Shown piece after piece: positions 45,061-51,653 of a DNA stretch of 51,653 nt. The DNA is from CAYLWW01 sp964387585 (lineage in GTDB: Bacteria > Pseudomonadota > Alphaproteobacteria > Rickettsiales > Midichloriaceae). The position numbers were made by a program, and so were the translations under genes. The stretch is from assembly GCA_964387585.1 (NCBI GenBank), contig CAYLWW010000001.1, forward strand, positions 1 to 51,653, in the 5' to 3' direction. Each line of letters begins with the position of its first letter. The stretch's first letter is position 1. The notes beneath the pieces are model-generated. The model did no database searches. It was given only the letters and a program-made list of their open reading frames with translations, and was not told the DNA's origin.

Positions 45061-46575
45061 TTATAAGTTTTCATAGTTACTATGAATAAATTCCTCTAGA
45101 AGCTTTACTCCAAATCCAGTTGCTCCTTTAGGAGAGTGTTCAATATTAAATTTATTCCATGCTGTGCCAGCTATATCTAGATGTGCCCATTTACATTCTT
45201 TGACAAAACGGTTTAAAAATTGAGCTGCAGTTATACTACCTCCGCCACGATTAGCTTGGCCAGTATTTTTGACATCTGCGATTTCGGAATTAATTTGTTT
45301 ATCATAATGCTCTCCCATAGGAAGTTGCCATACTAATTCTCCAGCTTTATTGCCAGCGCTTATAAGCTTCTTAGCTAACTCATCGTCGTTTGAGAATAAT
45401 CCAGCATAAGCATCTCCTAATGCCATGACTATAGCTCCAGTTAAGGTAGCTAAATCTATAATCAACTCAGGGTTATATTTTTCTTTAGTATACCATATAG
45501 CATCAGCTAATACTAATCGCCCTTCGGCATCTGTATTATCAACCTCTATGCTTTGCCCAGACATTGAGAAGACAACATCACTCGGACGTTGAGCAGTACC
45601 AGAAGGCATATTTTCAACTAAACCTAACACTCCTAAAGCATTTACTTTAGCTTTACGTTTTGCTAAAGCATACATAAGCCCAGTAACTGCAGCTGCTCCC
45701 GCCATATCATATTTCATATCTGCTATGTGAGAACTAGGTTTTAAGTTTATTCCACCTGTATCAAAGGTCACTCCCTTACCTACAAAAGCTATAGGTTTTT
45801 CTTGAGAGTTATTTTTATTACCTTCCCATTCTAATACAACTAATCTGGCTTCTCTAGAACTTCCTTGAGCAACACCTAATAGAGCTCTCATGCCCAACTC
45901 TTTCATTTCAGATGGCCCTAGTATAGTGACTTTTACTCCTAGGTTGCTTAGCTCTTTGCATTTTTCAGCAAAGGATTCAGGGTAAATAATATTTCCAGGT
46001 TCATTCACTAGATCTCTAGCTAAGTACATTCCTTCTACTACAGCATTAAAACGATTTTCAAACTCTTCTTCTGCTTTTTGATAATTAGCTAAGGAAATGG
46101 TTAAATTTTTAAAAGTTAGTTCATGATCTTTTAATTTAGCAGAGTAATATTTGGTAAAAGCATAATTACGAGATTTTATTCCTAAAGCAAGGTGAGTTGC
46201 TATAGTAGAGGAATTTAGTTTGGAATTTTCTAACTCTTCCACATATAAAACCGCCTCATCTTTTTTTAGAGAGTTAAGCTTGCTTGCTATATTACTACCC
46301 GCATTTTGTAAGCTAAGTTCATTAATATTACTAGCTACTCCTGTACCTACTATTAGGATATAATCATTGTTAGTATTAACTGAATTAATTACTAAGATTT
46401 GGCCATTCTTACCATGAAAATTGTTATCAGATGCTAATATTCTGTCGATTATTCCTTCTTTATCTATTTTTGATAACAAATTAGGAATTTTTTTATTTTC
46501 ACTTACAAGAAAAATTAATACTCCTTTATCTAAAATTTCGTTATGATCGCTATGATTAATGAACTTGATTTTCAT
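45061..46575 (-). CDS. pepA: Leucyl aminopeptidase (cytosol aminopeptidase, M17)
   Basis: PepA is a hexameric two-metal aminopeptidase of the cytoplasm that recycles peptides; in E. coli it also binds DNA. The 504-aa product has the M17 core: AFVGKGVTFDTGGINLKPSS with the metal-binding Lys and Asp, MKYDMAGAAAVTGLMYALA, and the signature NTDAEGRLVLADAIWY. ATLTGAIVMALGDAYAGLFS, NRGGGSITAAQFLNRFV and WAHLDIAGTAW follow. Length is normal. Start at 46575 (ATG) with GAGAA upstream. It diverges from lysS across a 289-base region. Confidence 0.96.
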   Translation of the reverse strand: MKIKFINHSDHNEILDKGVLIFLVSENKKIPNLLSKIDKEGIIDRILASDNNFHGKNGQILVINSVNTNNDYILIVGTGVASNINELSLQNAGSNIASKLNSLKKDEAVLYVEELENSKLNSSTIATHLALGIKSRNYAFTKYYSAKLKDHELTFKNLTISLANYQKAEEEFENRFNAVVEGMYLARDLVNEPGNIIYPESFAEKCKELSNLGVKVTILGPSEMKELGMRALLGVAQGSSREARLVVLEWEGNKNNSQEKPIAFVGKGVTFDTGGINLKPSSHIADMKYDMAGAAAVTGLMYALAKRKAKVNALGVLGLVENMPSGTAQRPSDVVFSMSGQSIEVDNTDAEGRLVLADAIWYTKEKYNPELIIDLATLTGAIVMALGDAYAGLFSNDDELAKKLISAGNKAGELVWQLPMGEHYDKQINSEIADVKNTGQANRGGGSITAAQFLNRFVKECKWAHLDIAGTAWNKFNIEHSPKGATGFGVKLLEEFIHSNYENL

Positions 46576-46754
46576 ATAATTCTCAATATTTTTTGTTTAT
46601 CTTTATAACCTTTTAGTAAGTTATTTTACCAACTAATATAATTTCACTAAAAAGCTAAAGCAGCTAGATTATATTGAATTTTAATAATTCACAATAATTT
46701 TCAAAAAGATTATGCTGACATTACTTTTGTATCCAATTAAGTTTTATAAAAGAT

Positions 46755-46773
46755 TATATAAATGTGTTATAAT
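46755..46773 (+). promoter_or_regulatory. Candidate extended -10 promoter of lysS
   Basis: TGTTATAAT (46765-46773) is a perfect -10 hexamer with an extended TG motif. The -35 region is poor (TTATAA at 18 bases). Transcription would start near 46780, 85 bases before the lysS ATG. Confidence 0.45.
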
Positions 46774-46864
46774 AAAAAGTTAAGTAATCTTAATTGAAAA
46801 ATTAAAGAAGAGAGTTATAATCCTTCTTTACTAGTAAAACCAACGCTTATAAATAAATTCAGTA

Positions 46865-48454
46865 ATGGAAAATCTTAATAATAAAGATGCTATAATCGAT
46901 CTGCTTTCAAAAAATATTTGGCCTTTTAAAGAAGCACAAAATTTGCTTAAAAGAATAAATTATCAAGTTCCTGAAAAGGGTTATATTTTATTTGAAACTG
47001 GTTATGGTCCTTCAGGTTTGCCTCATATAGGTACATTTGGTGAAGTAGTAAGAACCAATATGATACGTATGGCATTTCAGTTTCTTTCTGATATACCGAC
47101 TAAGCTAAAATGCTTCTCTGATGATATGGATGGTATGCGTAAAATACCAGACACGATACCGAATAAGAGTGATTATATCAATTACATGGATTTACCTTTG
47201 ACAAAGATACCTGATCCGTTTGGTACTCATCGAAGTTTTGGTGATAATATGAATTCACGTTTATGTGGATTCTTAGATAGTTTCGGTTTTGACTATGAGT
47301 TTCAAAGCGCTACTGATTGTTACAGTAAAGGGGTGTTTAATGATAAGCTAAAGTTAGCTTTAGAGAAATACGAAGAAATAATGGATGTAATGCTTCCAAC
47401 ATTAGGAGAGGAGAGGCGTAAAACTTATAGCATATTTCTACCAGTTTGCCCTAAGACTGGTAGAGTGCTACAAGTTCCTATAATAGATAAAGATATTGAA
47501 AATGGAATTATAGCTTATCGTGATCCTGAAGAAGGAAACATAGTTCACACTAAAGTTACTGATGGTCATTGTAAGTTACAGTGGAAGCCTGATTTTGGAA
47601 TGAGATGGGCTGCTTTTGATGTTGATTTTGAGATGTATGGTAAGGATCACTTAGTTAATGGGCCGATTTATACAAAAATATGTAAAATTCTCAATGGCAA
47701 AGGACCTCAGCAAATGTTTTATGAGTTGTTTTTAGATGAAAATGGGCAAAAAATATCTAAATCCAAGGGTAATGGTTTGACCATTGAGGAATGGTTGAGA
47801 TATGCCCCAGAAGAGAGCTTATCTTTATTTATGTACTCGTCTCCACAAAAAGCGAAAAAACTTTACTTTGATGTCATTCCTAAAAATGTCGACGAATATT
47901 TAATGTTATTAACCCAGTATAATAAAGAAACTGACCAATCAAAGAAAATGAGTAATCCAGTATTCTTTATACATAAAGGTTCTCCTCCTGAAATTAATAT
48001 AGATTTTAGTTATTCACTGCTTTTAAATTTAGTTAGTGCGTGTAATACTGATAACCCAAAAATTATTTGGGAATATCTGGAAAATTATAAAGGAAGTAAG
48101 GTGAGCTTTAATTCATTAACAGATAAAATGATCGAAGGGGCAGTAAATTACTACAATGATTTTGTTAAAGCTAGTAAAGTATATAGAGCTCCCAATGAGC
48201 AAGAGAGGAAAGCTTTATTAGATCTTGAAAAAGAATTGAAGCAGTTAGATGAAAGTGAGAAATATAATCCTGAAGTTATACAAAATAAAGTATATGAAGT
48301 AGGGAAAAGAAATGAGATGGAGTTGAAAAGTTGGTTTAAAGGCTTGTATGAAATGTTATTGGGTGCTTCGCAGGGACCTAGATTTGGTTCTTTTGTTGCG
48401 CTATATGGAATAGAAGAAACGATACACCTTATAAATAACTCATTATCTAAGTAA
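46865..48454 (+). CDS. lysS: Class I lysyl-tRNA synthetase
   Basis: This archaeal-type class I LysRS charges tRNA-Lys with lysine and replaces the usual bacterial class II enzyme; the same substitution is found in Rickettsiales and many alphaproteobacteria. The 529-aa product has the HIGH-like motif FETGYGPSGLPHIGTFGEV, the DDMDGMRKIPDTIPN stretch, VCPKTGRVLQVPII, and the KMSKS-like KISKSKGNGLTIEEW. The C-terminal helix-bundle domain follows (residues 360-529). The start is the ATG at 46865. The surface-protein gene follows 94 bases downstream on the same strand. A possible hairpin (AATCCC and GGGGTT, 48483-48499) lies after its stop. Confidence 0.97.
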   Translation: MENLNNKDAIIDLLSKNIWPFKEAQNLLKRINYQVPEKGYILFETGYGPSGLPHIGTFGEVVRTNMIRMAFQFLSDIPTKLKCFSDDMDGMRKIPDTIPNKSDYINYMDLPLTKIPDPFGTHRSFGDNMNSRLCGFLDSFGFDYEFQSATDCYSKGVFNDKLKLALEKYEEIMDVMLPTLGEERRKTYSIFLPVCPKTGRVLQVPIIDKDIENGIIAYRDPEEGNIVHTKVTDGHCKLQWKPDFGMRWAAFDVDFEMYGKDHLVNGPIYTKICKILNGKGPQQMFYELFLDENGQKISKSKGNGLTIEEWLRYAPEESLSLFMYSSPQKAKKLYFDVIPKNVDEYLMLLTQYNKETDQSKKMSNPVFFIHKGSPPEINIDFSYSLLLNLVSACNTDNPKIIWEYLENYKGSKVSFNSLTDKMIEGAVNYYNDFVKASKVYRAPNEQERKALLDLEKELKQLDESEKYNPEVIQNKVYEVGKRNEMELKSWFKGLYEMLLGASQGPRFGSFVALYGIEETIHLINNSLSK

Positions 48455-48548
48455 AATATACCTTTGATACTTCAACATTTCTAATCCCGAACTGGGGTTG
48501 ATAGATTAAGATTAAATTTAGACAAAAAATTGATAGGTAAAATTTAGT

Positions 48549-51500
48549 ATGATACAGTTAAATCAACATACTCCGATGAAGGTTCAACAAGTTGTAAAGA
48601 TCTATGGTGATCATCAAGGTGATAGGACTGGCAGTTCTCTAAGTAATGCTGGTGATGTCAATCAAGATGGTTATCCTGATATTATAGTGGGTGCTAACTT
48701 TGCAGCAAATGGGGATGGTATAGCATATGTCATCTTTGGTAAAAAAGATGGTTTTTCTGATATAAAATTGGGTAACCTTACTACTTCAGGAGATGGATTT
48801 AAAATACTAGGCGAGTTCAAGAGTACGGCTGGTTATTCTGTAAGTAGTGCCGGGGATATTAATGGTGATGGATATGATGATATGATAGTTGGTGCACTCC
48901 ATAATGACGATAGAAAAGGAGTAGCATATGTAATATTTGGCAAGAAGCAGGGAGAACAATCCTCTGATATAGATTTGGCTAACAACTTTACTTCAACAGA
49001 TGGATTTAAAATATTTTGTGATGCGCATTGTGGAATTGGTTATTCTGTAAGTAGTGCTGGCGATATAAATAATGATGGGGTAAGTGATATTATTGTCGGT
49101 GCGCCTATACAAAATAATATAGCAGGTGTTGCATATGTGATATTTGGTAAGAAGCAAGGAGAGAAATTCTCTGATATAGATTTGGCTAATAACTTTACTT
49201 CAAAAGATGGATTTAAAATTTTAGGTGAACCAGAAGTTGGTTATACTGGTTGGTCTGTGAGTAGTGCTGGGGATATAAATAATGATGGAATAAATGATAT
49301 TATCATAGGTGCACAGGGAGGAGTTGAAAGTTTGCTTCCTGGCAGAGCATATGTGATATTTGGTAGGAAACAAGGAGAGAAATTCTCTGATATAGACTTG
49401 GTTAATCTTGCTCCAACAGATGGATTTAGAATATTAGGAGCTCTTCAGCATGATCAAACTGGTTGTTCTGTGAGTAGTGCTGGAGATATGAATGGTGATG
49501 GAATAGGTGACATTATCATAGGTACGTGCGCCTATGATTATAGGTCGAGAACAGGAGCTGCATATGTGATATTTGGTAAGAAGCAAGGAGAGAAATTCTC
49601 TGATATAAACTTGGTTAATGATCTTGCTCCAACAAATGGATTTAAAATATCAGGTGAGTCCGATAGTGCAGCTGGCCAATCTGTAAGTAGCGCTGGAGAT
49701 ATAAATGGTGATGGACATGATGATGTTGTTGTATGCGCACCTGGATATGATGGAAGTTCTCGAATACGAGCAGTATATATAATATTTGGTAAGAAGTCTG
49801 GGGAGAACTTTCATAATATAAACTTGAGTGAGCTTACTCCAGGAGATGGATTTAAAATGTTAGCAGGTGGTTTAGATGATATATCCATCACATCAGCCAG
49901 TAGTGTTTGGGGTAAAAAAAGTGCAGATGGTTATCTTATATTAGGTGCACCTTTTACAAATTCAAATGCAGGAACAGTATATCTTTACTCATATTCTGGT
50001 TTAATAAAAGCGCCAATATGTCATGATACACAAACGTTTCAGATTGAAATTGCCGCAAGCGTTCAGATAAATCTGACGCAATACCTTAATACAGCTAATA
50101 TTAAGCTATACACTTTACCAACATTAGGTAAGTTATCTGAGAAGAACAGCAACCCTGCAGAAAAATATGCTACTTATGGTGTTAATGTACTCCAATATAA
50201 AGCCGGCAATACTGCTGGTGATGATAACTTTAAATATACTGCAATAGATGATTCTAAAAGTGTTGAGAGCTCACAATGCACTACAAACATTATGGTTAGT
50301 TTACTTCCAATCACACCAACATGTAGTACTGCGTCATTTTCAGTGATGGTTAGTTCTAGCGTTGGGATTGACTTCACTCAATATATCAATACTGCAAATG
50401 TTAAGTTATACGGTTTACCAACCTTAGGCAAGTTGCTTAAAGGTGCTTCGGCCGCGGCAGTAGGCGATATTTGCGCTATAGATGAGCTAAAATACCAAGC
50501 TGGAAGCAATGCTGGTCATGATAATTTTAACTACACGGCAATAGATCTTAAAAATCTAAAGGAAAGCTTACAATGTACTACAAATATTACTATTAGTGCA
50601 TCTCCAGTTACACCAACTTGTAGTACTGCGTCATTTTCAGTAGGTACTGGTTCTATTGTTGGGATAGATTTCAGCAAAGATAAATATATTAATACAGCAA
50701 ATATCAAGTTATATAATTTACCCACATTAGGTAATTTATCTGAGAAGAACAGCAACCCTGCAGAAAAATATGCTACTTATGGTATTAATGCACTCCAATA
50801 CAAAGCAGGCAATAGTACTGGTAGTGATAACTTCAAGTATACTGCAATAGATGATTCTAAAAGTGCTGAGAGCTCACAATGTAGTGCAAGTATTACAATA
50901 TCAACACCACCTATCAGTAAATCTTTTTCACTTTCAGCAACCAAAGATTATGATTATAATTTTTTTGACTTTAATGCTAATGATAGGGTAACAGATATGC
51001 AAGATCACCTCGATCAGCTTAAGATTAAGATTACCCAAGAGCCAGGAAGTTGTGCAAAGCTATATGATAGTAATGGTACGATAATAAAAGTAGATAAGCT
51101 TTTTGATGCTAGCCAAAAGTTTCAATATAAATTTACGGGTTGTACTGCTCCTGCTACTGATGTGTTTTATTATATTGCAGTAAATTCTCATGCATTGCCA
51201 AGCTCTGAAAGTAAGGTAGATGTTACAATCTCACAAACATCTAGCTGGTGGGGTGGGTGGTTATCCATACTGGCTCTTAGTGCAACTGTGGCTGGAGGCC
51301 TGACTACTCTTATTTTAGGTTTGTATGCGTGTAAGAAAAAAAAGATTTGTTGTTGGAAGGAAGCGGTTGCGATAGAGGTAGCTGAGAGCATGATAAATAC
51401 AACAATTACAACAATAGATAGTAAAGTCATTAGTAAACCAAGTAGAATTGCTCATAATGATGACTTATATGCTCTAGATTATGACAACTTATGCTTCTAT

Positions 51501-51560
51501 GGACCTCTCTATTGGCTTGGAAAAATGCAATGCAATATTTTTGATCCTACGCCTGATTGA
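48549..51560 (+). CDS. Large FG-GAP (integrin-alpha-like) propeller protein with Cys-pair domains and C-terminal TM
   Basis: The 1003-aa product has no N-terminal signal peptide. Residues 20-480 hold seven FG-GAP repeats (SVSSAGDINGDGYDDMIVGA...GVAYVIFGKKQGE). The first six keep the DxNxDGxxD calcium-binding loop; the seventh is degenerate. This is the layout of the integrin alpha propeller. Four Ig/cadherin-like domains follow (about 490-580, 590-680, 690-780 and 790-890). The first three carry a Cys near the start (PTCSTASFSV type) and one near the end (SSQC); the fourth has a different pair (GSCAKLY and FTGCTAP). A transmembrane helix (about 905-925) is followed by CKKKKICC and a tail of about 70 aa. 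DNA repeats between blades and between domains 1 and 3 are nearly identical. Role unknown; adhesion is inference. Confidence 0.8.
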   Translation: MIQLNQHTPMKVQQVVKIYGDHQGDRTGSSLSNAGDVNQDGYPDIIVGANFAANGDGIAYVIFGKKDGFSDIKLGNLTTSGDGFKILGEFKSTAGYSVSSAGDINGDGYDDMIVGALHNDDRKGVAYVIFGKKQGEQSSDIDLANNFTSTDGFKIFCDAHCGIGYSVSSAGDINNDGVSDIIVGAPIQNNIAGVAYVIFGKKQGEKFSDIDLANNFTSKDGFKILGEPEVGYTGWSVSSAGDINNDGINDIIIGAQGGVESLLPGRAYVIFGRKQGEKFSDIDLVNLAPTDGFRILGALQHDQTGCSVSSAGDMNGDGIGDIIIGTCAYDYRSRTGAAYVIFGKKQGEKFSDINLVNDLAPTNGFKISGESDSAAGQSVSSAGDINGDGHDDVVVCAPGYDGSSRIRAVYIIFGKKSGENFHNINLSELTPGDGFKMLAGGLDDISITSASSVWGKKSADGYLILGAPFTNSNAGTVYLYSYSGLIKAPICHDTQTFQIEIAASVQINLTQYLNTANIKLYTLPTLGKLSEKNSNPAEKYATYGVNVLQYKAGNTAGDDNFKYTAIDDSKSVESSQCTTNIMVSLLPITPTCSTASFSVMVSSSVGIDFTQYINTANVKLYGLPTLGKLLKGASAAAVGDICAIDELKYQAGSNAGHDNFNYTAIDLKNLKESLQCTTNITISASPVTPTCSTASFSVGTGSIVGIDFSKDKYINTANIKLYNLPTLGNLSEKNSNPAEKYATYGINALQYKAGNSTGSDNFKYTAIDDSKSAESSQCSASITISTPPISKSFSLSATKDYDYNFFDFNANDRVTDMQDHLDQLKIKITQEPGSCAKLYDSNGTIIKVDKLFDASQKFQYKFTGCTAPATDVFYYIAVNSHALPSSESKVDVTISQTSSWWGGWLSILALSATVAGGLTTLILGLYACKKKKICCWKEAVAIEVAESMINTTITTIDSKVISKPSRIAHNDDLYALDYDNLCFYGPLYWLGKMQCNIFDPTPD

Positions 51561-51573
51561 TTATTTTAGCTAT

Positions 51574-51610
51574 ATATAGTAAATTACCTTGTAATTCACT
51601 ATAAACCCCA
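51574..51610. repeat. Dispersed intergenic repeat, right-end copy
   Basis: 25 bases (51574-51598) are the exact reverse complement of 30-54 at the left end. The adjoining 12 bases (51599-51610) are the reverse complement of 34017-34028. Confidence 0.75.
51575..51603 (+). terminator. Strong stem-loop after the FG-GAP gene
   Basis: Thirteen-base arms with one mismatch flank a CTT loop, 14 bases past the stop. It lacks a T-run but could end transcription or protect the mRNA. The core is also the dispersed repeat shared with position 30-54. Confidence 0.45.
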
Positions 51611-51653
51611 ATAATGGATTAGGAAAGAGTTAAGAGAGATGTTTTGGGATATT

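Noticed and set aside
48600..50950. CRISPR array or tandem DNA repeat locus
   Set aside because: The repeats are in-frame protein repeats (FG-GAP blades and stalk domains) of about 200-300 bases, not short repeats with spacers. No CRISPR array or cas gene was seen in the window.

Overview
The window (about 30% G+C, very AT-rich between genes) looks like part of a draft scaffold from a member of the Rickettsiales, probably a flagellated Midichloriaceae-like lineage. The reasons are a class I lysyl-tRNA synthetase, AmpG-type MFS, Rickettsia-style mla/alr cluster, CycM-type cytochrome c, MsbA-like exporter and short AddA, all typical of the order, together with a flagellar hook protein and cbb3-oxidase genes, which ordinary Rickettsia lack. 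The lineage call is inference from gene content, not from a phylogeny. Two 10-N gaps (11988-11997 and 15329-15338) show that the sequence is scaffolded.

Layout. 1-4830 (all minus strand): envelope and respiration genes mlaC, mlaA, bamD, sdhB, rodA. 4949-8519: a 983-aa seven-repeat surface-type protein and a 151-aa paralogous fragment. 8538-12251: dxr, cdsA, uppS (isoprenoid/phospholipid/undecaprenyl operon) and a YihY/BrkB membrane protein. 12555-14363: lepA on the plus strand. 14533-16911: an orphan basic protein, a sodium:solute symporter broken by a gap, and membrane cytochrome c. 17093-21253 (plus): nuclease-less AddA helicase and an ArnT-type glycosyltransferase. 21418-26024 (minus): COQ10/START protein, dnaK, RNase PH and a Pcm-like methyltransferase. 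26150-28879: an unusually long FlgE hook protein. 29189-29565: RNase P RNA, followed by rne and an MsbA-like ABC exporter. 33991-34616: a non-coding stretch with repeat debris. 34617-37766: orphan protein, ccoS, tRNA-Trp, SH3 protein, DsbA-like protein and ccoO. 37840-43497 (minus): cca, murE, mlaF, mlaE, alr. 43663-46575: ampG-like MFS and pepA. 46865-51560 (plus): class I lysS and a 1003-aa FG-GAP surface protein.

How the genes fit together. Much of the window serves the envelope: Mla phospholipid traffic (mlaA, C, E, F), BAM (bamD), peptidoglycan (murE, alr, rodA, ampG, and uppS for the carrier lipid), phospholipid (cdsA) and lipid/LPS export or decoration (msbA-like, arnT-like). A second theme is respiration (sdhB, cycM, ccoO, ccoS, COQ10).

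The most unusual content is a pair of large proteins near the two ends of the window (4949-7900 and 48549-51560). They share a plan: an N-terminal seven-repeat putative beta-propeller of a different family in each, then three or four related Ig/cadherin-like domains with co-varying cysteine pairs, one C-terminal transmembrane helix, a basic plus Cys-Cys juxtamembrane motif and a cytoplasmic-type tail. Neither has an N-terminal signal peptide. A degenerate dispersed repeat family also occurs at both window ends and in at least two internal intergenic regions.
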